From a virus, in the IMG/VR virus record IMGVR_UViG_3300001450_000006, positions 1-38,588 of that record: 38,588 nucleotides of DNA. One strand, written 5' to 3'. Each line of letters starts with the position of its first letter. The stretch's first letter is position 1. Below are positions 1 through 8,214 of the stretch, piece by piece. The notes under the pieces were generated by a model, which made no database searches, was not told the origin of the DNA, and worked only from the letters and a program-made list of their open reading frames with translations. The translations under genes were made by a program, and so were the position numbers.

Positions 1-71
1 TCGTGCTCGAACAACGATTGCCACTTGCCAAAGCCTCCGCTCACTTCTACGATCTGGTAGAAGATGATCAA
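1..71. repeat. Terminal direct repeat, left copy
   Basis: These 71 bases are identical to the last 71 bases of the window (38518-38588). An exact repeat of this size at both ends of a phage contig usually means that the assembly closed into a circle and the overlap was left in. A true short terminal redundancy is the alternative. The holin-like gene reading in frame through the join supports the circle. Confidence 0.93.
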
Positions 72-341
72 TGTCGTGGCAGCTACAGAAGCATACGCCG
101 CACTCGACTTTTCCTTGCTTTTTGCGTGTTCGCTTTTAGTCAGTGTAATGACTTGACGCTTTGCTTTCTTAGCTTCCTCCTTGGCACCGCGCACCTCGCC
201 CGTACGATAACGCAATGCCTCGTTCGTCATACCTTTCATCTTGTGGCATTCCTCAAGCATACTGTAGAGGACTTTGTAGTGTGACCTCAACTCAGCAAAG
301 GAACCCACTGTTGCAGGATCTTTTGGAGGACGAGGTGGCAT
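1..341 (-). CDS. Holin-like membrane protein, 5' part; continues across the circular join
   Basis: The gene starts with ATG at 341, overlapping the stop of the upstream gene by one base (TAATG), so the two are probably translationally coupled. It runs off the left edge. When the terminal repeat is joined it continues to a TAA at 38448, giving 136 aa. The N-terminal two thirds are charged and likely coiled-coil (residues about 15-75, rich in K, E and A). Two hydrophobic stretches follow: one around residues 80-97, and one in the last 25 residues starting at EAVIGVLQV and ending in a short RPLH tail. The size, the two membrane segments and the place among small membrane proteins at the end of the late unit fit a holin or spanin-like lysis protein. 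I recognise no specific family. The membrane topology is inferred and the function is tentative. Confidence 0.75.
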   Translation of the reverse strand, partial: MPPRPPKDPATVGSFAELRSHYKVLYSMLEECHKMKGMTNEALRYRTGEVRGAKEEAKKAKRQVITLTKSEHAKSKEKSSAAYASVAATTLIIFYQIVEVSGGFGKWQSLFEH

Positions 342-649
342 TACACCAAGTCGCTCGGACTTGCAACAGCAGATTGCGTCTTGAGGTCTGCATACGCCAC
401 CGCATACGGATCGCTCGGTTCAGTATCACTGATTAACCAGTAACGGCCCACTTGTTTTGCGGCAAGAGTTTGTGGATTGTCTTTTGCTCGCTCATCAGCA
501 CTGACGTAACAATCCACGCCGTACTGTAAACGCCATTTGTTTTTGTTGAGGCCTTCTGTGATTTTCGTAATTATCACATCGCTGATCCGCAAATACGCAC
601 CCGCTGCAACGAGGTTGCCCTGTGTTACAATGTCTCCGCTAATAGCCAT
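341..649 (-). CDS. Hypothetical protein, 102 aa, between tail fibre and holin-like gene
   Basis: The protein is 102 aa, begins MAISGDIVTQ and ends PSDLV. A TTG two codons upstream could extend it, but the ATG at 649 has a GGAG box at the right distance (GGAG, 8 nt, ATG), so I chose it. It has no membrane segment or signal peptide and is a mixed, moderately polar sequence. It lies just downstream of the tail fibre and is coupled to the holin-like gene by a one-base overlap. That would fit a tail-tip accessory or fibre-associated protein, but this is inferred from position only. Its leucine codons include no CTA (0 of 8), unlike most of this genome. Confidence 0.72.
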   Translation of the reverse strand: MAISGDIVTQGNLVAAGAYLRISDVIITKITEGLNKNKWRLQYGVDCYVSADERAKDNPQTLAAKQVGRYWLISDTEPSDPYAVAYADLKTQSAVASPSDLV

Positions 650-672
650 TTTCAATTCTCCAATTTTTAATA

Positions 673-3600
673 TTACGCAGATTCCAGCACTGCAATTTTA
701 GCCTCTGTCGCCTCAACGCGCTCAAGTAATTCTTGAACGGCAACCAGTGCCACGCCGCTTAAGTCTTTTGGTGCGATACTTGGATTAAGAATTTGCTCGC
801 CTTCAGCATTCAGCACCTCGCGCCTTGGGTCTTGGCCGATCTGAAAAGCGTCCCAAAAGTCTTCGGCTGTTGGCGAGACATGCGTTTCAGTGACAGGTTT
901 ATTATCGGGTATATTAGCCTGTTTGTATTTCGATACGTTTAGTGTTTTAAGAGAACCCAAAATACCATCGGGCCAAACCTGTTGGCGTGTGCCGTAATAC
1001 TCTTTGTTTGCCGCCGCAGATGAATCAGTCCAGACGCCAGATCCCGACAATGTGCCAGCCACTGCTGAACTGTTAGCATACACTCGGCAATAGAAATTAC
1101 TATCAATAGTTCCAGCAGTAACATCATTAACGAACCAACCCATCATCCCTACTTGTACTCTATTAGCTCCAGAGTCTTTATATTCTGCGGCATATGCTCC
1201 TGCAAAATCGCCATCCGCCGGAGAAGACGAGTTTTGATACGACAGCATTACAGTTCCCGTTACGCCGCCATGCGTCCCCTCGGCTTGAATATTGTAGGTC
1301 CCGACTGTAGTTTTGAAACTACCCGCAAACGTGTTCGTGACATTTCCAGCGGTTTCGACCTCAAATTGATGATCTGGCGAAGTCGTGTTTATGCCAAAAT
1401 CGCCATCTGAGTTCAAAACCATTTGTTGGGCGTCATCGCGGCCCCAAAACATCTCCTCGTTGCCTTGATGATACCCAAACTGACCCAGATTATTATTACC
1501 TGCATCACCAAAGACAATAACACCCGCTTGACCTGAACCGGATAAGATTGTCATTCCAGTATTAGCCTCACCCTCTATCACAAACTCATCAGCATTTGAA
1601 TCGGCAGTTACTGTACCTGCAGACGCACTCATAATGTGCAACGGGCCATCGGGTGCCGTAGTGCCAATGCCGACATTGCCCGTATCGCCCTCGACCACCA
1701 ACTTGTCGGTTCCAACCAGCAGATCATCACCAGCATCCGTGCCAAGTGTTATTGCAATAGAGGTACCTGCATCGGACGATACAGAGTCAAGCGCGATGTT
1801 ACCGACATTGGTAATGTTTTGGTCGTTATTGCTAAACCCGCTGGTAAACGTAGCAGCTTGCGGAAACGTAACGCCACCACCATCAGCAATAGTCATCGCA
1901 TTATCGCCATCGGTGTAGCCGATATTGGCAGTTTGCACTTCACCACCAACTTTTAGATCACCCGATACATCGACTCGCGTTGAAGCATTAAGGTCAATGA
2001 TGGCCTCACCATCTATACGCAAGGTGCCATCTGCTGATTGCTGTATAAAACTCGCAGCATCACCGAAGGTCAGCTTATTCGTGCTATTAAGCGTTAGCCC
2101 AGTACCATCTGTATGCGTTAGTGTAGTATCCAGATCCGTGCCAAACTCAAGCAATGCACCATCAGATTTTAACTGAACATCATTAACAAATATCGCATTG
2201 CCTTCATCGGAACCGTCGAATGTTACTGCTGTGACTGCTGACCCATTATCGTCAACTTTAATAATTACATCAGCGTCATTCGCCTGAGCATCTATGGTAA
2301 TGTTGCCACTCGTTGTCTCTATACTAACTGCACCATCACCAGCAGATATATCATCCGCAGCAGTTGAACTACCCGAACCTGCACCTCCAATATCACTGAG
2401 TACTTGGGCTCCTGTGCGATAGTCTACATTGCCGCTCCCATCGAGTACCAAGAATTTATCGGTGTCTGAACCCGCTGCCGCGACAGTGCCAATGGTCAAC
2501 GTACTCGCAGTAGTAACACCTCCACCATCAGCGATAGTAATAGCATCATCACCGTCTGTATACGCTATCTTTGTGGTCTGGACTTCACCTGGAACATTGA
2601 TACCTGCCGCGGCATCAAGGATCTTCATATTCGTAGCATCACCATTGTCGGTGAATACTAGATCCTTAGCGTTAGTTGCTAACTTAATAGTAACATCACC
2701 ACTATTGCCCTCGGTGAACCTTAGCACTTCCGTTCCAGCATCCTTAAACACAAAGATACCAGTGTGTGCATCGAGCGTTAGTGCATCACCCGAATCCACT
2801 ATAATAGGATTAGCCGCAATCGTAACTCCAGTAGTGCCATCGTGCGTCAATGTAGCATCAGACCCTACACCCAGTGACAACACAGAAGCGTCGGTAAGTA
2901 GCTTAACGTCATTACCTGCAATAACATCTAAAGCTACACTAAGCCCACCATCCGTCTGCAACGATCCATCAGTGGTACTCGTAGCGTCAGTGGTAGATTC
3001 AGTCTTCAAGATACCATCAAATGTACCTGCACCATCAGTAGTAATAGTAGCTCCGGCTGACCCAGTACCTCCTCCAAACGTAGCGGCAGCAGTACAAATC
3101 AAACTTGCTAACGTAGAGGCTCCTGCGGCTAACGTACCAGTAACAGTAGCATTATCCGCGATAGTAGTCTCAGACGTAGTATGTCCAATCGTAACCGCAA
3201 TACCACTAGTCTCAGTTGCGACTTTTAACGCTCCCGTAGCATTAGTAATATAACTATTAGTACCATCATGGTAAAGAGTAAGATCGTCACCAGTACCCAG
3301 TAGTAACTTATCACTATCACCTATATCAAACGCACTAGCTCCATCTACCGTCACACCTCCAGTTACCGTAAGATTCCCACCCACGGTCGCGTGCCCAGCA
3401 ATTGCAGTAGTTGAGCTCGCTACAGTAGCGTGTGGCGTAAGCGTAAGTTGGGTAACATACGTACCCTTAGAAGCCAGATCATTACCAAAGGTTAGCACAC
3501 CCGCAGATGCCGCTAGATTAACTTTCCACGCGTCACCCGCGTCATCTCCCTGGTCTGCCTTAAGCACTATAGCTAAAGGCGCACCTTCTACACCTGTGTC

Positions 3601-3894
3601 AATGCGTAGTGCATCGTCAGTGGTTTCATCGTATCTTATCTTAATGTCACTATCTGTGCCAAATATAAGATCGACATCGTTAGTCATTGTCAACGCACCA
3701 GAGTGTGACCTAGTGCCCGAAACAGTCTGATTAGCATTAAGAACACTCACACCATCAGACGATGTGGTATCTACATTGTTTGTGTCTATCTGACCTGAGA
3801 TGAGCGTGAATAATTGATCTATATCAACATTCCACTCACTTTCCGTAGGTTTCTCGCCAGATACAAACGAATGCGATCTAGTTATTGATCCCAT
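673..3894 (-). CDS. Tail fibre / receptor-binding protein with repetitive shaft
   Basis: This 1073-aa protein is low in aromatic residues and very rich in G, D, T, A and V. It has recurring beta-structured motifs: a TL.HDGT type unit near residues 205, 350 and 590, and a YTDGD.A.TIADGGGVT unit near residues 450 and 666. Such repeats are typical of trimeric phage fibre shafts. The last 100 residues look like the C-terminal tip/assembly domain of many tail fibres: a charged segment, then PKDLSGVALVAVQELLERVE and a coiled-coil end. That tail resembles the end of S74-type intramolecular chaperone domains, but I see no catalytic Ser-Lys pair and do not claim self-cleavage. The start codon follows directly on the stop of the upstream gene (TAA then ATG). 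It should bind the host receptor on the virion surface. Confidence 0.85.
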   Translation of the reverse strand: MGSITRSHSFVSGEKPTESEWNVDIDQLFTLISGQIDTNNVDTTSSDGVSVLNANQTVSGTRSHSGALTMTNDVDLIFGTDSDIKIRYDETTDDALRIDTGVEGAPLAIVLKADQGDDAGDAWKVNLAASAGVLTFGNDLASKGTYVTQLTLTPHATVASSTTAIAGHATVGGNLTVTGGVTVDGASAFDIGDSDKLLLGTGDDLTLYHDGTNSYITNATGALKVATETSGIAVTIGHTTSETTIADNATVTGTLAAGASTLASLICTAAATFGGGTGSAGATITTDGAGTFDGILKTESTTDATSTTDGSLQTDGGLSVALDVIAGNDVKLLTDASVLSLGVGSDATLTHDGTTGVTIAANPIIVDSGDALTLDAHTGIFVFKDAGTEVLRFTEGNSGDVTIKLATNAKDLVFTDNGDATNMKILDAAAGINVPGEVQTTKIAYTDGDDAITIADGGGVTTASTLTIGTVAAAGSDTDKFLVLDGSGNVDYRTGAQVLSDIGGAGSGSSTAADDISAGDGAVSIETTSGNITIDAQANDADVIIKVDDNGSAVTAVTFDGSDEGNAIFVNDVQLKSDGALLEFGTDLDTTLTHTDGTGLTLNSTNKLTFGDAASFIQQSADGTLRIDGEAIIDLNASTRVDVSGDLKVGGEVQTANIGYTDGDNAMTIADGGGVTFPQAATFTSGFSNNDQNITNVGNIALDSVSSDAGTSIAITLGTDAGDDLLVGTDKLVVEGDTGNVGIGTTAPDGPLHIMSASAGTVTADSNADEFVIEGEANTGMTILSGSGQAGVIVFGDAGNNNLGQFGYHQGNEEMFWGRDDAQQMVLNSDGDFGINTTSPDHQFEVETAGNVTNTFAGSFKTTVGTYNIQAEGTHGGVTGTVMLSYQNSSSPADGDFAGAYAAEYKDSGANRVQVGMMGWFVNDVTAGTIDSNFYCRVYANSSAVAGTLSGSGVWTDSSAAANKEYYGTRQQVWPDGILGSLKTLNVSKYKQANIPDNKPVTETHVSPTAEDFWDAFQIGQDPRREVLNAEGEQILNPSIAPKDLSGVALVAVQELLERVEATEAKIAVLESA
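927..954. repeat. 28-bp dispersed repeat, copy 1 (inside tail-fibre gene)
   Basis: Bases 927-948 match 28116-28137 exactly, and the match extends to 954/28143 with a single mismatch (A versus G). The core is CGATACGTTTAGTG. Here it lies antisense within the tail-fibre coding sequence, which reads LKTLNVSKY on the minus strand. The other copy is sense in an early gene, so shared protein sequence cannot explain the match. Confidence 0.8.
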
Positions 3895-5991
3895 TTAATA
3901 ACGCTCCTCCAGTTGCGGATGTGCGGCATTGTAAGATTGAATTTTATCTAATGCGGTTCCCATAGACCATATACTTCTTTTAGATGTGTTTAATATCTGA
4001 CCTACAGGATGTTTTCCCATATGCCTAGTTAATGCTTTGGCATAATCTACAGATCTTTGAGATAAGCCTATAGTACTTAGTATTGAGCCTACAACTCTAG
4101 GACTGGCAAAGGGTATAAAAAAGATTAATGCAGGATTAAAATGTACCGCTCCAAGAGCCAAAGCTCCTTTCGCGGCTCCTATAGCACTCCCACGAGCTAC
4201 TAAAGACGAAGGAGTAATCTTACGTGCTATAAGACCTGCTATTCCTGCATGTACAGACTCGCCTGTGATTTCCTCTAGTTCATCTATAAGCTGTTTTTTA
4301 ATACCTGAATCCCCATCGCGTAACGTGCGTATATAATTATGTAACATAGCCGCATCGTCACCTTTGCCGTTCTTCATGCTAATATAATCTTTGTCTATGT
4401 CCTCCCTAAACTTCTGCATCCGCATAGCATGTCCCCACATGTTATCGCTAGTGGGGTCTTTCATGATTTTAGTAAGCTCCCCAGACTTAGGAAGTATTTT
4501 ATCTAAGCTAGTTTTATACACATCAGGTGTCATTTCATCTATGTGATCGCGTAACACATCATAAAATGCATCTACAATCTCTGCATTACCAGCTTGACCT
4601 TTATACTGGTTTAATTTCTGCAGAATCCCTGCCTGTTCTGCTAGCTCATTACCTATCAGAGCGTTCTTAAGATTACCTAAGTTAGATAAATCAGTATCGA
4701 GTGTTGCTTTAATCCAGTTCACAAGTCCTATAGTATCGGTACCTGTTAATAATGTCCCTGCATCTGGTATAGTATGACCATGAGACATTTCGACTTTATT
4801 GCCAGATGAGCCCGCAAGCCTATTCTCACTAGTAAATTTAAAGCCTAAATCTTCTATTTTTTTATTTAATTTACCTACCAAGGATTTACTAACAATTTCT
4901 GGATTTTTGAGAGTTCTAAGGTCGAATTGAATTGCCATAGCACTCTGATTACCACTTTTCGCTAATTCCTCTACATTGTCCAACCCTTCAAATATCTCAG
5001 TTAGCATATTTTGATTCTGCTTTAAAATCACATTTTGAGACTTTAATACTACAGAATCAAGATGCATTATAATAGCAGCCTCGTCTCTAAAACCCCCTAC
5101 CATGTCCTTGGACTGTTTGCCTCCTGATCGTGCAGTTTTAAAATGCTCATAGGGAGTAGGCCCAAACTCAGCTTTTTTAGCTTCATCGGCAAATTCACCC
5201 ATCCAATGAAACGGATTTAACCCAATCATATCCATTTGCTTCTGTGTAAGCCTGCCAGACTTCTGCATAGCTTCAAGAGATTGAACAGACTCACCTGTAA
5301 TAAATTCTAATGCTATACGACCTGCGGCTCCGCCACCAGTCATAGAAGACTTAGCAAATTTAAAAGCTGCGTTAGTTACAGCACCTACAGGGTCTATAGC
5401 CATATCAAGTACAGGCTTACCTATTGTTGTAGCAGCTCTTGCGGCTAGGCCGCCCATAGGAGATGTTACGGCACGTACAGCGCCAGGTACATTTTGGTAT
5501 GCCTTAGATGCTCCTTGAGCCAACTTTCCCGCCGCTTTGCCTAATCCAGCAGCTTTACCTAACGCTCCAACACCTTGAGCACCTGGAGCAAGCATCCCTA
5601 ACTGCCCAACTGGATCTGTTGCTATGGTGCGTTTTATATTCTCCCAACCATCGTATTGAGACTTTAAGGTATCGACCAGACCGTCAATGCCAGCTTCATA
5701 TACATCTTCGGCTGTATCTATAGGATTCCAAAATACTTGCCCAAGACCTGTAATCATAGAGACTGTCGAAGGTATAATGTTACTAGCTACAGCACCTGCG
5801 TAATCAGCCGAAAAGAAATCCATCTTCCCAGGATCAGTTTCGGCAGGCATTTTAAGCTCTCTAAAGTTATTTTTGTATCTAGACTCCCCATAGAGCTTTA
5901 GTAACGTTGCTGTGTCTTCTAGTTCTTTGTTCGTGTATCGTTGCCTAAGCTGGGCCGTAGACAACGAAAAATCATCAGGATTTACTGGCAT
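3895..5991 (-). CDS. Probable internal virion / ejection protein (698 aa)
   Basis: This 698-aa protein lies between the tail fibre and two other large virion-type proteins, where podoviruses carry genes for proteins ejected into the host. The N-terminus is polar. Residues about 135-215 are rich in A and G (GALGKAAGLGKAAGKLAQGA and similar), with amphipathic or weakly hydrophobic helices of the kind seen in membrane-active ejection proteins. A hydrophobic stretch near residues 610-635 (around NPALIFFIPFASPRVVGS) could span or insert into a membrane. I see no lysozyme or transglycosylase motif. The start at 5991 has a GGAG-type ribosome site (AGGAGGAATTAAATT upstream). The role comes from gene order and composition and is not proven by homology. 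Confidence 0.72.
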   Translation of the reverse strand: MPVNPDDFSLSTAQLRQRYTNKELEDTATLLKLYGESRYKNNFRELKMPAETDPGKMDFFSADYAGAVASNIIPSTVSMITGLGQVFWNPIDTAEDVYEAGIDGLVDTLKSQYDGWENIKRTIATDPVGQLGMLAPGAQGVGALGKAAGLGKAAGKLAQGASKAYQNVPGAVRAVTSPMGGLAARAATTIGKPVLDMAIDPVGAVTNAAFKFAKSSMTGGGAAGRIALEFITGESVQSLEAMQKSGRLTQKQMDMIGLNPFHWMGEFADEAKKAEFGPTPYEHFKTARSGGKQSKDMVGGFRDEAAIIMHLDSVVLKSQNVILKQNQNMLTEIFEGLDNVEELAKSGNQSAMAIQFDLRTLKNPEIVSKSLVGKLNKKIEDLGFKFTSENRLAGSSGNKVEMSHGHTIPDAGTLLTGTDTIGLVNWIKATLDTDLSNLGNLKNALIGNELAEQAGILQKLNQYKGQAGNAEIVDAFYDVLRDHIDEMTPDVYKTSLDKILPKSGELTKIMKDPTSDNMWGHAMRMQKFREDIDKDYISMKNGKGDDAAMLHNYIRTLRDGDSGIKKQLIDELEEITGESVHAGIAGLIARKITPSSLVARGSAIGAAKGALALGAVHFNPALIFFIPFASPRVVGSILSTIGLSQRSVDYAKALTRHMGKHPVGQILNTSKRSIWSMGTALDKIQSYNAAHPQLEERY

Positions 5992-6005
5992 AATTTAATT
6001 CCTCC

Positions 6006-8171
6006 TTATCTACGGCCTGTAGTATATACAGACCTTAACGATGGACGGCCACGCTGAAATTGTTTAGCAGCATCCAAAGTAGGATTACCAAGCCAAGGCC
6101 GTTTCTGGTCATATGTGTTAGGTGTGAACCCACTTCCAACACTAGTTAATGCTGGAGCTGTGTCGGTATACAAACCTCCAAGACCAAAGAAATTCAATAC
6201 CCCTGCTTTGCCCGCAGCTGTATTTGGATTAGTTCTTGACGATGGGAGATAATCACCTGCAGAGCTTTCCGCGGCTAATCCGATATCAGAAGGCAACCTA
6301 TTATTACCCCAAGCGTAATTAGAATCTAATACAGATTGTTGCATTCTATCTACGCCATCTTTGTAATTTAACAAAGTCTTCTTATTCTGGGCTAACCAGT
6401 TTGTAGCCTCTCGGCCAGAAGAACTTGTGAAAGCCTCTCGGCCACTGCGAGATTGCCCAGTTATCAAAAAGTCTTCCGCTATAGCTAATGTTACAGTATC
6501 ACTTATTTGAGGATTTCTTAGTACAGGTTCTCCATATGCATACAAATATGCATCAGGCATAGTTGAGGTGTACGGCCTATCAGCAAAGCTCCCCATAGCC
6601 CTCGCAGCCGAAGGCCACGTACTAGTGTTTAGCGTGGCATTGATTTTATTCAGGGCCTCACCTTTAGTACCTTGGGTCGGTTTAAATATATCAGTCACAT
6701 TATACAGGTTGTCGAATTTCTCAGTATAGTAATTTGTAAACTGTTCTTGGTCTGTAAAACCTAACATCTTCATCCCGCCAGCCCATTTATAATTACTGGC
6801 TTCGTACGCTACATGTCGTCCAATTAATGCTTGTAATTCTTTGGTCGTATGCTGGTTATTCTGTAGCACTGTATTGAACATATTTTGTACAGTGCCGTTT
6901 TCAAACATTTTCCGATTTGTAAGTACCTCATCTAGCGGCACGTCCACACCGTCCAGAGTTATATTATTACTACTGAAAAGGTTATGCCAAGCAATTCTCC
7001 CCTCGCCTACCATCCCTGTAGAAATCTTATTTAAATTAATGAAATCACCTTCATGTATAGCTTCATCACTACCTGCCCTAAACCACAGTTGTAAAAACCG
7101 AAACATCTTACCACTAGTTAGAGGTGCGTTAGCATCAGATGAAATATCTATCTTAGCCTCCATAAGCCCTGTTTGTTCATTCGGTACAAAGGATAGTCCA
7201 GGCAAGTCTTTGAACATAGCTATTAATTCATTTTGCTTCTGCACCTTTTCGGGCAATTCCGACTCAACAATAGCCGTGTTAATATTTGTACGAATACCCT
7301 CACGAAAATCAAATACTTGCTTCAGCTTTTCCTGAGTATCTTTTTTCTTGTTAAACTCTTTCAGAAGTCTTTGTTCTTCTTGGCCTGCATCAAACACCAT
7401 ATTTCGATACGCTTTTGTATCTGCCATATGATCTAGATTAGCATTATCCATTTTAGTCTGACGAGCTCTATTAGTAACTCGCTCTATAGCTTGAGCTAGT
7501 TTTGTATTCTCTTTCTCTACCGTAGCTCCTAGAGCTGCTCTATATGCAGTATCATAGGCTTCATTTTGAGTATTTCCAAATATACCCCCATAATTAGCTA
7601 TATTCGTAGCCTTAGTATCATCTAATAAATGCCTAAGTACTTCTCGGTGATGTTGTACAGAGTTATCCACCGTACTAATACCAGGGTTGATTACAGCATC
7701 ACCAAATCTTGACGCCACCTCTGTTCCAGGAACTTGATCTATAACCGCAGATGAGGAGTCACCTACAGCTTCCATAAATCTAGCTGCACCTGCTTTAGCT
7801 CCTGCGGCTTCAGCGCGAGCCGTCAATACTTGGCTCGCTGAGTCATACGCACCTAGAGCGGTAGATGCATACCCTAGACCTGTACCTAAGCCCCTCCACA
7901 AAGTACCAGCTCCTGAGCTTTCGTACGGATCTATATCGGGCTCTTCTTGGTACAAAGGCTTCATCTGCTGACGTCCGGCTAGCCCAAACCATATATTGGC
8001 AGCACCCGCGGCACCTTCAGCTTTTTGGCGTCTAGAAGAAGCCTCCTGCTGCATACGCATAACTCTTTTAGAGTATGATTCTTGGTTCTTACCTTCTAGG
8101 TAGTTACCAATACCTGAAGCAACCATGCTACCGCCTTTTAAAGCAAACGGTAGCCAAACTGGGATCGCCAT
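6006..8171 (-). CDS. Probable internal virion protein (721 aa)
   Basis: This 721-aa protein starts MAIPVWLPFALKGGSMVASG, a short hydrophobic N-terminus. An alanine-rich segment follows (residues about 85-150) and then a long charged, helical middle (residues about 195-330) with many K, E and Q. The C-terminal region is polar and ends in basic residues (TTGRR). It sits within the block of three large late genes upstream of the fibre and is most likely a second ejection or internal core protein. It has no recognisable enzymatic motif. The upstream 43 bases contain one copy of the ATTAATTCAC inverted-repeat element, which may regulate this gene. Function is inferred from context. Confidence 0.72.
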   Translation of the reverse strand: MAIPVWLPFALKGGSMVASGIGNYLEGKNQESYSKRVMRMQQEASSRRQKAEGAAGAANIWFGLAGRQQMKPLYQEEPDIDPYESSGAGTLWRGLGTGLGYASTALGAYDSASQVLTARAEAAGAKAGAARFMEAVGDSSSAVIDQVPGTEVASRFGDAVINPGISTVDNSVQHHREVLRHLLDDTKATNIANYGGIFGNTQNEAYDTAYRAALGATVEKENTKLAQAIERVTNRARQTKMDNANLDHMADTKAYRNMVFDAGQEEQRLLKEFNKKKDTQEKLKQVFDFREGIRTNINTAIVESELPEKVQKQNELIAMFKDLPGLSFVPNEQTGLMEAKIDISSDANAPLTSGKMFRFLQLWFRAGSDEAIHEGDFINLNKISTGMVGEGRIAWHNLFSSNNITLDGVDVPLDEVLTNRKMFENGTVQNMFNTVLQNNQHTTKELQALIGRHVAYEASNYKWAGGMKMLGFTDQEQFTNYYTEKFDNLYNVTDIFKPTQGTKGEALNKINATLNTSTWPSAARAMGSFADRPYTSTMPDAYLYAYGEPVLRNPQISDTVTLAIAEDFLITGQSRSGREAFTSSSGREATNWLAQNKKTLLNYKDGVDRMQQSVLDSNYAWGNNRLPSDIGLAAESSAGDYLPSSRTNPNTAAGKAGVLNFFGLGGLYTDTAPALTSVGSGFTPNTYDQKRPWLGNPTLDAAKQFQRGRPSLRSVYTTGRR

Positions 8172-8180
8172 AAGTCTATT

Positions 8181-8201
8181 CCTTCACAATGTGAATTAAT
8201 G
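8181..8201 (-). promoter_or_regulatory. Inverted-repeat element, copy 1
   Basis: On the minus strand this reads CATTAATTCAC, then ATTG, then TGAAGG. The inner part TTCAC-AAT-GTGAA is a perfect palindrome. Related copies lie at 24423, 28562 and 37451. It sits in the 43-base gap just upstream of the 721-aa virion gene. A protein-binding operator is the simplest reading; an RNA hairpin is possible. Confidence 0.6.
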
Positions 8202-8214
8202 AGCTTGGTATGTA

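Noticed and set aside
673-1000. S74-type self-cleaving chaperone at fibre end
   Set aside because: The end sequence resembles that family, but I see no conserved Ser-Lys catalytic pair, so only a tip/coiled-coil role is claimed.
2429-3253. 274-aa plus-strand frame inside the tail-fibre gene
   Set aside because: It is an artefact of the fibre gene's repetitive GTA/ACT/GCA codons read on the other strand: low-complexity S/V/P/A protein with no ribosome site.
6841-7335. 164-aa plus-strand frame
   Set aside because: Lies wholly inside the 721-aa virion gene, rich in Cys/Phe/Ser as expected for an antisense shadow.
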